Origin: Synergistetes bacterium HGW-Synergistetes-1 | Lineage (GTDB): Bacteria; Synergistota; Synergistia; Synergistales; Synergistaceae | Assembly (NCBI GenBank): GCA_002839185.1 | Contig: PGXO01000006.1 | Coordinates: 51,613 to 115,612, forward strand | Length of the DNA stretch: 64,000 bases | Direction of reading: 5' to 3' | In this document: one piece after another, positions 8,240-16,310 of the stretch | Numbering within the stretch: the stretch's first letter is position 1 | Layout of the letters: every line of letters begins with the position of its first letter | Notes under the pieces: model-generated | Databases searched by the model: none | Told to the model about the DNA's origin: nothing | The model's input: only the letters and a program-made list of their open reading frames with translations | Translations under genes and position numbers: made by a program

Positions 8240-9544
8240 ATGAGAAATGACGGTGAGGAGATCGCCGCGCTGACAAAGGCGCAAGGGGACCGGGCCGGGA
8301 CAGAGGTGCCGAAATGGTACAAGGGATTCATATTCAAAGACGAAAGCCTCGTGTTCGAGCTGATCAGGGTGATGGCCAAGACTGTTGAACATGGTGCTGA
8401 CATCGGGGAATCGCTCGCTGCCGCAGTCCGTATCAAGCAAAAGGAAGGTGACAGGCAGCAGCTTCTGGACGCATGGTATCATGAATGGAAGGCGTTGGCG
8501 GAGCGTATTGAGAAGACGGCTGAAGAATGCCTGTCCAAGGGACACAAAGTCAGTGCCGGGGAGGCCTATCTTCGGGCCTCTGAATACTATCGATCCGCCG
8601 ATTTCTATCTCCATGACCGGCCGGACGATCCCGCTGTCCTTTATCTGTGGAACAAAATGGAGTACTGCTTTGAAGAGGCACGAAAGCTCACACACCCTTT
8701 CCTGGAAGCAGTCCGGATCCCTTATGAAGGCACGGTTCTTCCCGGTTATTTTTGTCCGGCTGTTTCAAAGAGAGGGCGCGCTCCCACCATCATAATGCAC
8801 CAGGGGTTCGACGGTACGATACAAGAGCTCTATCTCGGCTATTGTAAGGATGCTGCCCGCAGAGGGTATAACTGCCTTATGTTCGAGGGACCGGGTCAGG
8901 GCAGCGTGATAAGAAAACAAGGGCTTCCCTTCAGGCATGACTGGGAAAAGGCAGTTACGCCGGTCGTTGATTATCTGCTTAAGAGAGAGGATGTCGATCC
9001 GAAGAGGATAGCTCTTTATGGCATGAGCATGGGCGGCTATCTCGCGCCGAGGGCGGCGGCCTATGAACACAGGATCGCGGCCCTGATCGCCAATTCCGGG
9101 ATCTTTGACAATTGGGCCAACACTTATGAGAGGCTGGGCATGAAGCGTGATGAGCTGATCAGATACGTGCAGGATAAACCCGACGAGGTCAACGCAAAAT
9201 CCTGGCAAGTCGCTGAAACTGACATTACGACCTTCTGGGGGCTGACAAACGGACTATGGACCTTCGGGGCAAAAACGCCGGCGGAGCTCCACCTGAAGCA
9301 GTCCAGGTACACTCTGGCTGAATGTGGCCATCTGATCTCCTGCCATACACTCATCGTTGATTCCGATGCCGAACAATTCTTCGGCGGACAGCCAAGAAAG
9401 CTCTATGACGCACTCACCTGTCCGAAAAGCTACCTCGTGTTCAAAAGCGGTGAAGGCAGCGAGCTCCACTGTCAGGCCGGAGGGAACTTAATGGGGAATC
9501 AGCGGATCTATGACTGGCTTGATGAGGTTTTTGAGGACATCTGA
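8240..9544 (+). CDS. Alpha/beta hydrolase of the dihydropseudooxynicotine hydrolase-like group
   Basis: A 434-residue alpha/beta hydrolase with a large helical N-terminal cap (about 1-140). The nucleophile elbow is GMSMGGYLAP. The acid is in VDSDAEQFFGG, and the His is in SELHCQAGG. FEGPGQGSV forms part of the oxyanion region. Cap plus core match the family of 2,6-dihydropseudooxynicotine hydrolase, which cleaves C-C or ester/amide bonds; the real substrate is unknown. The start is the ATG at 8240 after AAGGGGG (8-nt spacing). The frame is open 37 codons further upstream but without a good ribosome site. No operon partner; the downstream neighbour is a gene fragment on the other strand. Confidence 0.82.
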   Translation: MRNDGEEIAALTKAQGDRAGTEVPKWYKGFIFKDESLVFELIRVMAKTVEHGADIGESLAAAVRIKQKEGDRQQLLDAWYHEWKALAERIEKTAEECLSKGHKVSAGEAYLRASEYYRSADFYLHDRPDDPAVLYLWNKMEYCFEEARKLTHPFLEAVRIPYEGTVLPGYFCPAVSKRGRAPTIIMHQGFDGTIQELYLGYCKDAARRGYNCLMFEGPGQGSVIRKQGLPFRHDWEKAVTPVVDYLLKREDVDPKRIALYGMSMGGYLAPRAAAYEHRIAALIANSGIFDNWANTYERLGMKRDELIRYVQDKPDEVNAKSWQVAETDITTFWGLTNGLWTFGAKTPAELHLKQSRYTLAECGHLISCHTLIVDSDAEQFFGGQPRKLYDALTCPKSYLVFKSGEGSELHCQAGGNLMGNQRIYDWLDEVFEDI

Positions 9545-9592
9545 TAATAAGAAGCAGGTACGGCCTGCCACAGCCCGGAATTGTCAAATTAA

Positions 9593-9850
9593 TTATTTGG
9601 CAGGAAGATCCTTTTTCTTGCGGGATTCCAGCTGTTTTGTGCTTTCTGGCGGAGTTGGCAAGTTTTCTGGCATTTCATTTCCAAATTCGGCAATAGTCTT
9701 ACGAATTTTTTTGCCAATTTCAAAATGCGTTTTATTGGCATCAGTTTTATTCTCTATATTGTCACGTCTGAGTCGCTCTGAAGAGATTTTCGGCAAGCTC
9801 TTTGCTTACCATGTGGTCAAGAATATCCTTGCCAGGCGGAGGCAGTTTCC
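9593..9850 (-). pseudogene. dinD 3' remnant (DNA-damage-inducible protein D, C-terminal part)
   Basis: Two minus-strand frames together give a DinD-like C-terminus: KDILDHMVSKELAENLFRAT in one frame, then LRRDNIENK and HFEIGKKIRKTI...MPENLPTP in another. The frames join around the sequence CTCAGACGTGAC (near 9765-9776), which can be read as TQT in the first frame and LRR in the second. This suggests loss of a few codons between two short direct repeats. The 5' half is absent here. A DinD-like N-terminal fragment occurs at 44161-44466. Identification is from remembered family motifs. Confidence 0.6.
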
Positions 9851-9871
9851 GCATGCGTTTATCATAAGTTC

Positions 9872-10495
9872 TTATCCTGCTTTCTTTAAAACAGGCTTAA
9901 TTTTGATGGCCATTGCAACAGCGACAATTATAAACAGCAAAGCGTAAACAGTAAGAGAGATAGTATACCCGCTGTAACTGGAAATCACTGACAAAGCAGG
10001 CGGTCCAAAGAACATGCCTATGCCCCAGAACAGATAGTAGGCTCCCGAAATTGTCCCCTTGAAGGATTCGTCAACGGTTTCGTTCAGAAAGATCATGGAA
10101 GCAAGATAAAAAACACCCAGCCCCAGACTGGCGATCGTAAGCATAAAAAGTATTCCGATAAAATCAAGAAAAGGAGTAATGGCTAATCCAAGAGAAGCAA
10201 GCATCAATCCGAAAACCATGAAGATATTCGGTCCGAACCGGTCAGATAATTTACCTGTAATAACTTGTGAAATGCTGATTGCTACATAAAACAGCGAAAA
10301 AAATACGCCTATATATGTAGCATCGAATCCCTTTTCCTGAAGCAGATAAGCAGGCATGGTTGTGAGAAAGATGCCATACCCGGTTCCATACAGTGTAATT
10401 CCCAAAAGAGCAAGAAAAACATTGCTGTCTTTAGTCAGATTCAAAATACCGGAGATATTAAACGAACCAGCAAGCTTCTTTGCATCGCTTTGCAT
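9872..10495 (-). pseudogene. MFS transporter, C-terminal half only
   Basis: 207 residues with six hydrophobic segments and an MFS-type loop (GKLSDRFGPN) equivalent to the second half of a roughly 400-residue major facilitator transporter. The first half is missing. The apparent start ATG and first five or six codons (MQSDAK) are made by the intergenic repeat GCGATGCAAAGCGATGCAAAG, and no ribosome-binding site precedes them. The break therefore lies at the junction with hairpin-array DNA near 10478. Probably non-functional. The 3' end abuts the dinD remnant. Confidence 0.75.
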
Positions 10496-10660
10496 CGCGG
10501 AGAATGTGGTCTTAAATCATTAATTCTCCGCCGGGGGTATTCCGGTAAGCCGTTTCTTCCGTCGTCCTCGAATGCCCATACAATTGTGAAACTGCGACAA
10601 AAACCTGTCGCGTTAAGCCGTTGTGAAGCAATAGTGAAACGGTTGTTAAAACTTGAGACC
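10462..10660. repeat. Intergenic hairpin-array block 3
   Basis: It contains GCATCGCTTTGCATCGCGGAG, the shared core TCTTAAATCATTAATTCTCC, CCGCCGGGGGTATTCCGG, and the ACAATTGTGAAACTGCGAC/GTCGCG hairpin with GTGAAGC words (10577-10650). It forms the new 5' end of the truncated MFS gene. Confidence 0.75.
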
Positions 10661-10714
10661 CATTCTCTATCTGGAGTGCTTTCCGACATCGGGAATTCAG
10701 TTCCACCGCCCCTT

Positions 10715-10785
10715 ATCGTCGTCCCCGAATGCTTCAATCGGGAACCAGCGTCTCTGAACCTTCTCTATTACTAGCTTTTCGAACC
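10715..10785. repeat. Dispersed CCCGA...TCGGG repeat, copy 2
   Basis: CGTCGTCCCCGAATG, then AATCGGGAACCAG and CGTCTCT. It is closely related to 1390-1470 and again sits beside a hairpin array. It lies just downstream of rloB. Confidence 0.5.
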
Positions 10786-10873
10786 AAACCAACCGCTCGC
10801 TTGCCCGGGTGGACTCCCCGACCGCATTCCCGACCCAGTTGGGATAGGATCAGTATCTATGCTCATAACAGGA

Positions 10874-11524
10874 TCATTCTTTTTCGATTTTATCTTTGAT
10901 CTCTTTGACAAGCCTATACACTGTTGTACACGGACACATCTCTGATGGTTTACTGTTGCATTTTTCATTTTGTTCCTTGTACTTGCTGCCCGCATATTTA
11001 ATTGCTTCTTTTTCATCTCCGTATTGACAGAGCTTTGAATATATCCTTGCATCGGATTTATCGTATTCTTTGCCTGTTACCCGATGATACTTTTGTGCAA
11101 AACCATTGCAGCAAGCCACTGAATTATCATATCCCGGCATTTTCCCCAAATACGTACTGAACCATATTTCAATGCATGGGTTTGACCAACCGGCTTTTAT
11201 ACCATTTTGTTCTGCATCTTTAATTATCTGATCAAAATTCTTGACCCTGTCTCTGTCGAAAATGATCCACGGTTCTCTGTACTGAGGCTGCAGTGAAGCA
11301 GTTTCTATTGCTTCGCTGACAAGTTTTTCTGTTTTCGTCTCGCTTACTTTAATAACAAGTTTTCCCCGTAATCCTTCAGGGATAGATTCTCTTAAACCAT
11401 TCATATAGTTTTTCTCTGTTTCTTTAGTGTCTGTTACTACAAGGTAATAACCTAACTCGGGGACTCGGCGTTTTGATAACTGCTCTCGTGTCTTTCGTTT
11501 TCCATTTCTTTCAGCCATGGTCAT
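10874..11524 (-). CDS. RloB-like protein (AbiLii-type), defence module
   Basis: A 216-residue RloB-like protein. It has a basic N-terminus (KRKTREQLSKRR), a TOPRIM-like first motif VVTDTKETEKNYMNGL, and an acidic pair in IIFDRDRVKNF, consistent with metal binding. The acidic residue of the first motif is Asp in VTD; relatives I recall have Glu-Gly there. In Lactococcus the RloA/RloB-type pair is known as AbiL, an abortive infection system. RloB is thought to be the nuclease or effector and RloA the ATPase sensor. The start codon overlaps the rloA stop by one base (TAATG), so the two are translated together. An in-frame ATG two codons later (11518) is equally possible. Confidence 0.82.
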   Translation of the reverse strand: MTMAERNGKRKTREQLSKRRVPELGYYLVVTDTKETEKNYMNGLRESIPEGLRGKLVIKVSETKTEKLVSEAIETASLQPQYREPWIIFDRDRVKNFDQIIKDAEQNGIKAGWSNPCIEIWFSTYLGKMPGYDNSVACCNGFAQKYHRVTGKEYDKSDARIYSKLCQYGDEKEAIKYAGSKYKEQNEKCNSKPSEMCPCTTVYRLVKEIKDKIEKE

Positions 11525-12792
11525 TATCCCTTAAACATATCGAAATGCTGCATGGTGGGAATAGCCCCGTATTTTCCCAGAAGGTAGTTCTTCTCGTAGT
11601 TTTCGTCTTTCCTTATTTTTGTGCCGTCTTCATCGATAAAATCTGCTAAGGAGTAAAGTGTAGAAATGCCCGTATCCGCCTTTTCAGTGAACCAGACCTC
11701 ATCACGTCTCAGCATTTTGCTGCCCAGCTGCCATGGTTCATGAGATGTAAAAATCAGCTGGGCATGTTTTGGGTTGATTTCCTGATCGAGAAAAGCTATG
11801 ACAAAAGTACGAACAAGCAACGGATGAAGTCTTGCATTCAGTTCATCAACCAAGAGAACTCCACCGCTTTTGAGCACTTTTTGCAGTAAAGGATACAGCG
11901 CAAACATTTTAAGCGTGCCTGCTGATTCCAGTTTCAATGGGATCCTGGCGGTCTCGTCAGTACCTATCATTCTGTGAACGGCATCAATTTTAACCTTCAT
12001 GGATTTATTTTCCTCATCTTTTTCAATCGTTTCGATCTCAAATGCAATGATCGAAGGATCGAATTTTGAGAAATACTTTACAACGTTTTGCTGGACATCC
12101 TTGTTTTCAACAAAATCTCCGGGAAGCTTTTCTGATAAAAAAAAGTTTTCTGAAGGTTTTCCAAAGTCAGCAAAGTCATTATTTAGAAACCAGTCACGAA
12201 TAAATTTAAGTTTGTCGATCTTTAATTTTGCTCCGAGTGAAACTATAAGCGTTTCCTTTTCAAGAGCAATTTCGAGGTTTTCCTTACTTTTAGCAGGAAT
12301 GCCGGGCAGATCCAGTTTTTTCCCTTTTCTGTAAAATATTCTTTTGTATTCGCCGCGCGATGACTTAGATTTCCAATTGAGCCATTCTTCATTTACTCCG
12401 TTTTGGTCCACGGTAAAGCCGTAATTATATGATTTTTCCCCGGTTTCTTCTGAAGAAATAAAATATACTTCAAAAGATGATCCAGCATCTTTGGTTTTTT
12501 GATCAAGCAGAAATGGTGAGGGCTTGAAGAATTCAGGCGCACCCTCTTTGTCGGATCTTTCTCCCCCGAAGCGGAAGGAGGTAACAACATATCTCGACAT
12601 GTACCTGAATGCTTCCAATACATTTGATTTGCCACTCGCATTAGCACCAAAAATGACAGCAACAGGCAGGACTTTTTCCTTTCCAACTTTTATTACGTGG
12701 TTATTATATTCAGAAATTTTAGTGGCGGTCATATCTAATGACGTATTTTCTTTGAAGGACTTGAAGTTCTTAAAATTGAATTGTAAAAGCAT
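11524..12792 (-). CDS. RloA-like AAA ATPase (AbiLi-type), defence module
   Basis: A 422-residue ABC/SMC-type ATPase of the AAA_15/AAA_21 group. The N-terminal strand is typical (LLQFNFKNFKSFKENTSLDM). Walker A is GANASGKSN near residues 48-56, Walker B is GGVLLVDELNARLHPLLV near 320, and the switch His lies in LIFTSHEP. The family pairs with RloB, TOPRIM or DUF4435 partners in phage defence. It is the first gene of a two-gene operon reading leftward, and a 22-bp perfect hairpin lies about 50 bp upstream of its start. The region is AT-richer than the flanking metabolic genes, consistent with transfer. Confidence 0.85.
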   Translation of the reverse strand: MLLQFNFKNFKSFKENTSLDMTATKISEYNNHVIKVGKEKVLPVAVIFGANASGKSNVLEAFRYMSRYVVTSFRFGGERSDKEGAPEFFKPSPFLLDQKTKDAGSSFEVYFISSEETGEKSYNYGFTVDQNGVNEEWLNWKSKSSRGEYKRIFYRKGKKLDLPGIPAKSKENLEIALEKETLIVSLGAKLKIDKLKFIRDWFLNNDFADFGKPSENFFLSEKLPGDFVENKDVQQNVVKYFSKFDPSIIAFEIETIEKDEENKSMKVKIDAVHRMIGTDETARIPLKLESAGTLKMFALYPLLQKVLKSGGVLLVDELNARLHPLLVRTFVIAFLDQEINPKHAQLIFTSHEPWQLGSKMLRRDEVWFTEKADTGISTLYSLADFIDEDGTKIRKDENYEKNYLLGKYGAIPTMQHFDMFKG

Positions 12793-12844
12793 TTATGACC
12801 CCTCCCTCATACTGCCTAGAACTCAATTATACTCATTATGTAAC

Positions 12845-12893
12845 AAATAGCAACACTCAAATGAGAAAAAGTCTCATTTGAGTGTTGCTATTT
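12845..12893. repeat. Long perfect hairpin upstream of the rloAB operon
   Basis: A 22-bp perfect inverted repeat (arms 12845-12866 and 12872-12893) with loop AAAAG. The arms contain TAGCAACACTCAAATGAGA and its complement. On the plus strand the right arm ends in TATTTTCG. There is no plus-strand gene for it to terminate, so it may be a minus-strand leader hairpin, a small RNA, or an operator for rloAB. Confidence 0.75.
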
Positions 12894-12914
12894 TCGAAAA
12901 TTATCGTAGTTAAA

Positions 12915-13205
12915 TGAGATTGCCACTTCTCGCATCGAGTATGGAGACGCACTTTTCCATGTCATTCAAGCTCTCATTATCCATGGCGGGAACGCCATAA
13001 TTCTCCGCGATGCGAAGCGATGCAAATTCCCCGTCGCACGCAGACGCGAAAATTCCCAGCGGATGCACTCTCCGCCAGCATTTACAACTGCTTCACTATC
13101 GCTTCACCACTGCTTCACGCGACATGTTTTGTCGCAGTTTCACAATTGTGTAAAGCCGCTTGCCTATTCTTGCCAATTGCCAGGCCGGATGAACCTCCCG
13201 GCCCG
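12915..13205. repeat. Intergenic hairpin-array block 4
   Basis: Words and spacers: CACTTCTCGC, AATTCTCCGCGATGCGAAGCGATGC, AAATTCCCC, GTCGCACGCAGACGCG, CGGCGGATGCACTCTCCGCC. These are followed by TTCAC words every 11 nt (13087-13120), the GCGACA-TGTTT-TGTCGC hairpin (13116-13135) and TTTCACAATTGT. It ends in CCGGATGAACCTCCCGG. It fills the gap between rloA and the pRiA4b-like gene. Confidence 0.85.
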
Positions 13206-13218
13206 CCTTTATCCTCGA

Positions 13219-13986
13219 TCAATATCCCCTTGCGCCTTTGCCTTTGTATTCTCTCAACAGGAGGCTGAGGGATTTTTCTGTTGGATCGTATCTGCATTCA
13301 TAAGATTCCCTGTAAACCCGGATGAGTTTTTTCAGGCGGAAATTCATGTCGTCGATATCGAATGCTTCCAGATCAAGACTGTCAGAGTCAAGCCACTCGC
13401 AAGCCTCTTCGTACTCTTTGCCCTTGCCTTTCTTGAGGACCTTCGCAAGATTTTCAAGTCCTCCGACTCCGCCGACATCTTCTACAATGCCAAAGCCTTC
13501 ACCTTTGAGCACGCGGGGCAGTATTGCCAGAGAGATCTCCTGTTTTTCACATTTTTCAAGGGTCAGATCAATTTCCCAGCCGTCACCGTAGTCATATTCG
13601 AATGAGGCCTTCCAACCGGGGCAATGAGTCACATTGCCCAGCTTTATCTTATCGGCCTCAAACAAGCGCTCATCATCCGGAGTAAACATATCTTCGCTCG
13701 GCAGTTCGTAACGGACGTTATTCAAGAATTCATCCATCGAAATTTTTTCTACATATGAGTTAAATTTTTCTTCATCAGGGTAAACCGCCCGGAGATAAGT
13801 AAGGAAATTTTCTTTTGCATTTTCTCTGAAGCAAAATAAATGGCTTGCCTGCATTTCAAACATCAACATGATGGCGTATCCAAGTTCCGCCATTGTCTTT
13901 TCACCGTTGATCTCAAAGCGCCGCCAAATCTTTGGCTTGAAATCCCTGAGTTCTGCATAGAAGCTATAAACATAGTGTTGTGACAT
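13219..13986 (-). CDS. Plasmid pRiA4b ORF-3-like protein
   Basis: A 255-residue protein. The start is YVYSFYAELRDFKPKIWRRF, the characteristic opening strand of the pRiA4b ORF-3 family, and the family's FEYDYGDGWEIDL motif is in the middle (near 150-165). The biochemical role of this family is not known to me; members occur on plasmids and in mobile or defence regions. I chose the ATG at 13986 because GGAGG lies 9 nt upstream. Upstream, the same frame passes through hairpin-array DNA and is not real coding. It is monocistronic. Confidence 0.8.
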   Translation of the reverse strand: MSQHYVYSFYAELRDFKPKIWRRFEINGEKTMAELGYAIMLMFEMQASHLFCFRENAKENFLTYLRAVYPDEEKFNSYVEKISMDEFLNNVRYELPSEDMFTPDDERLFEADKIKLGNVTHCPGWKASFEYDYGDGWEIDLTLEKCEKQEISLAILPRVLKGEGFGIVEDVGGVGGLENLAKVLKKGKGKEYEEACEWLDSDSLDLEAFDIDDMNFRLKKLIRVYRESYECRYDPTEKSLSLLLREYKGKGARGY

Positions 13987-14084
13987 GACATCAAACCTCC
14001 AATCAGAGTTCAGCTGCCCAAATATATATCCGATAGAGCAATTATTGTTGTAATTGACGAAACCGTCAAACGGTTCGAGCTCAA

Positions 14085-14148
14085 TTGAGAAGTGCGGTTT
14101 GAAGATACCGCGAGAAATGGCGATCATATCGCCGAGAAGAGCCGCTAC
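14085..14148. repeat. Intergenic hairpin-array block 5
   Basis: GAGAAGT-GCGGTTTGAAGATACCGC, then GAGAAAT-GGCGATCATATCGCC, then GAGAAG. Same arrangement as 4558-4635, with other arms. It lies upstream of the pRiA4b-like gene; the rest of 13987-14357 shows no clear gene, only a further repeat-like stretch near 14190-14280. Confidence 0.8.
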
Positions 14149-14357
14149 AGCCGGCGAAAAGCAGAACCTGAGGATTTCGCCTCTCTCCGTCATTCCCGTG
14201 TGCAGTTGGTGTAACTACCAGCCGATTTGCGCAACGCGTCACTCGTTGCTTCTCTGTCCGTGAGCCGGGATCCATGGGTTTGGATTTTTGCATTAGAATC
14301 GCTATGATCTCAATTTTAACATTATACCTATTTTTCATGCGTACTCATTATTTATGT

Positions 14358-14386
14358 TTGACATACTCCAAAAAGGAGTATAAAAT
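14358..14386 (+). promoter_or_regulatory. hicAB promoter with operator in the spacer
   Basis: TTGACA (14358-14363) and TAAAAT (14381-14386) are exactly 17 bp apart. The spacer holds the inverted repeat ATACTCC-AAAAA-GGAGTAT (14363-14381). A dimeric repressor bound here would block RNA polymerase; HicB, which carries a C-terminal DNA-binding domain, is the obvious candidate. Confidence 0.75.
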
Positions 14387-14418
14387 ATACTTATCCCGAC
14401 AGAGCGGAGGGGGACACC

Positions 14419-14616
14419 ATTAATAAAAAGGAAATCGTCAAAATTTTAAAAAAGGCCGGTTGGATAGAAACTGATCTGGGTAACGGAAGCCACATAGTTT
14501 TTATCCATCCTGTAACTAAAGGAAGAACTGTAGTCCCCAGCAACAAAGGCAAAGACATTCCTAAAGGAACATTGGCGGCAATAAGACGCCAGACCGGAAT
14601 AGACGAGATCCGCTAA
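14419..14616 (+). CDS. hicA: HicA mRNA interferase toxin, ATT start
   Basis: A 65-residue protein with the HicA fold: KKEIVKILKKAGW, then GSHIVFIHPVTKGRTVVP with the catalytic His in GSH, then the KDIPKGTLAAIRRQTGI helix. HicA cleaves mRNA and tmRNA when free; HicB neutralises it. No ATG, GTG or TTG exists in frame upstream. The likely start is ATT at 14419, 6 nt after GGAGGGGG, a rare initiator that could hold toxin synthesis low. The next gene is hicB, 17 nt downstream. The promoter and operator lie directly upstream. Confidence 0.85.
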   Translation: MNKKEIVKILKKAGWIETDLGNGSHIVFIHPVTKGRTVVPSNKGKDIPKGTLAAIRRQTGIDEIR

Positions 14617-14633
14617 GAAAGGAGTGTTTTCAC

Positions 14634-15044
14634 ATGAATAAAAAAGACCTTGCTATTTACCCTGCAATTTTTGAATATGCTGAAGACGGTATAACGATCA
14701 CTTTTCCGGACCTTCCGGGATGTATCTCATGCGCAGGATCTCAGGAGGAAGCCATTTATATGGCGAAAGACGTTCTCGGTGTTTTCATCACGGCCTGCGA
14801 ATCTCTCGGAGACACCATCCCTGTTCCGTCAAAAGGGACCGATATCAAAACGGAGCCCGGTCAGTCAGTTTTTATGATCGACGTCTGGCTTCCCATTTAC
14901 AGGGAAGAAAAACGGTCAGGCAGCGTCAAGAAAAATGTAACAATACCGGTATGGCTGAATTCACTGGCTGAAAAACAAAAACTCAATTTTTCACAGATCC
15001 TTCAGGCAGGTATAAAAGCTTCGCTGGGCATCCAGGACAGATAA
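14634..15044 (+). CDS. hicB: HicB antitoxin
   Basis: A 136-residue antitoxin. The N-terminal HicB fold reads YPAIFEYAEDGITITFPDLPGC, then a helix with the EEA motif. A C-terminal DNA-binding segment (NVTIPVWLNSLAEKQKLNFSQ) looks like a ribbon-helix-helix. It follows hicA at 17 nt and has its own AAGGAG ribosome site. It is expected to bind HicA and to repress the operon through the inverted repeat at 14363-14381. The toxin-first order is typical for hicAB. Confidence 0.92.
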   Translation: MNKKDLAIYPAIFEYAEDGITITFPDLPGCISCAGSQEEAIYMAKDVLGVFITACESLGDTIPVPSKGTDIKTEPGQSVFMIDVWLPIYREEKRSGSVKKNVTIPVWLNSLAEKQKLNFSQILQAGIKASLGIQDR

Positions 15045-15068
15045 AGCAGATTTAAACGACAGAGCAAA

Positions 15069-15110
15069 GACAAAAGCAGGCGAGGAGCATATCCGCCTGC
15101 CTTTGTTGTC
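15069..15110 (+). terminator. Probable hicAB terminator
   Basis: AAAGCAGGCG pairs with CGCCTGCCTTT with one bulge, followed by TTGTTGTC. It starts 25 nt after the hicB stop. Confidence 0.6.
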
Positions 15111-15216
15111 GATCAATATCTCAGATACCTAATGGCAAAACCGGTAATATTTATTACCGGATAAAGGTGAAACCGGAAATAATTATGACCGGGGAATTGA
15201 CCCATAAGTCTTGAAG

Positions 15217-15345
15217 ACTGAATTCTCCGGCGGATGCACTCTCCGCCAGCATTTACAACTGCACTATCGCTTCACCACAGCTTCACGCGACATGTTTTGT
15301 CGCAGTTTCACAATTGTCAATGCCGCTCGCCCATGCTTGACATTC
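15217..15345. repeat. Intergenic hairpin-array block 6
   Basis: GAATTCTCC, CGGCGGATGCACTCTCCGCC, TTCAC words, the GCGACA-TGTTT-TGTCGC hairpin and TTTCACAATTGT. It is nearly the same as 13050-13150 but lacks one TTCAC unit. Confidence 0.85.
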
Positions 15346-15408
15346 CCATTAATATTTATAGTTTGATGTCAATTCGTGTAATAACCAAATAATATTATTG
15401 AGTTATTG

Positions 15409-15436
15409 TTGACTCAACATAATTATGGGCTATACT
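15409..15436 (+). promoter_or_regulatory. Promoter for the NYN-domain gene
   Basis: TTGACT (15409-15414), 16-bp spacer, TATACT (15431-15436). Transcription would begin near 15443, giving an 85-90-nt leader. Confidence 0.6.
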
Positions 15437-15444
15437 AGTATTAA

Positions 15445-15519
15445 ATAAGCCCTGTGGTTTTCCACAGCCCCCCGGTCGGTCACGGCTCTGAAAAGAGTGC
15501 GGACGCGGGGTTTTTTTTA
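15445..15519 (+). ncRNA. Structured leader RNA with terminator-like end
   Basis: The predicted leader forms CTGTGG-TTTT-CCACAG (15454-15469). A second, larger structure is closed by CCCC...GGGG with an inner CTCT-GAAA-AGAG hairpin, and ends in TTTTTTTT (15511-15518). The ribosome site of the NYN gene follows directly. This could be an attenuator, a riboswitch or a small RNA. I do not recognise the class. Confidence 0.5.
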
Positions 15520-15531
15520 GGGGTGATCATT

Positions 15532-16191
15532 TTGAGAAAGTCTGCATTCTTTATTGATGGCTTCAATCTTTATCATTCTCTGGATAACACAAGACTTTAT
15601 CATAAGTACAAATGGCTTAACCTCTGGAAGCTCTCAGAATTACTGCTTCTGTCCAACGAAGAATTACAGGATGTTTATTACTTCAGCGCCTACACTGATT
15701 GGAATGACAGCAGGAAACTGCGCCATCAAAATTATGTTTTGCTCAATAAAAATTGTGGATGTAAAGTGATACTTGGAAAGTTCATGAAAAAAGATCGAAC
15801 GAGTATGGTTGAATGTAATACCCCCTGTAAAACAGAAGTCCAGCGATATTGCCGTAAAAAATATATTGCTCATGAGGAAAAAATGACCGATGTTAATATT
15901 GCAGTAAATATTGTAAAAGCTGCAGCGCTTAAAACTTATGAAGCCATTTATCTACTTTCCGGCGACAACGATCTTATACCATCTTTGAAAACAGCTCTTG
16001 AAATATCCCCTGATATTAAGATAAGAGTGGTGTTGCCGATCAATGCAAAGGCAAAAAGTTTAATGTCTTTTTGTTCTGATCACTCATTGAGATATATACG
16101 AATTAAAGAAAGCCTTCTTTCTTCATCCCAGTTTCCGGATCCAGTCTTCATAAAGGATTTAAGATACGATAAACCCGAACACTGGAACTAG
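15532..16191 (+). CDS. NYN-domain protein (LabA/DUF88-like, PIN-fold nuclease)
   Basis: A 219-residue NYN (PIN-like) protein. Acidic metal-binding positions are visible in AFFIDGFNLYHS, in EEKMTDVNIAVNIV, and in LLSGDNDLIPSL. NYN proteins are usually RNases, and bacterial ones often occur in defence or stress contexts. The start is a TTG at 15532 behind TAGGGGTGATC, a near-perfect extended ribosome site; a longer frame upstream runs through the leader RNA. The TOTE-type gene begins 119 bp downstream in the same orientation, so the two may act together (inference). Confidence 0.8.
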   Translation: MRKSAFFIDGFNLYHSLDNTRLYHKYKWLNLWKLSELLLLSNEELQDVYYFSAYTDWNDSRKLRHQNYVLLNKNCGCKVILGKFMKKDRTSMVECNTPCKTEVQRYCRKKYIAHEEKMTDVNIAVNIVKAAALKTYEAIYLLSGDNDLIPSLKTALEISPDIKIRVVLPINAKAKSLMSFCSDHSLRYIRIKESLLSSSQFPDPVFIKDLRYDKPEHWN

Positions 16192-16310
16192 CCTTAATGT
16201 TATGGCTGTATTAGAAGTAGAATTATATTGAAGTATTACCTTATATCATGCCAAATGGTAAAAAATATCATTTAGTGCCTTTAAGACAAAATTAAGAAGA
16301 GGATAATATA

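Noticed and set aside
13987..14193. N-terminal extension of the pRiA4b-like protein
   Set aside because: The extension runs through hairpin-array DNA, and a clear ribosome site precedes the ATG at 13986.
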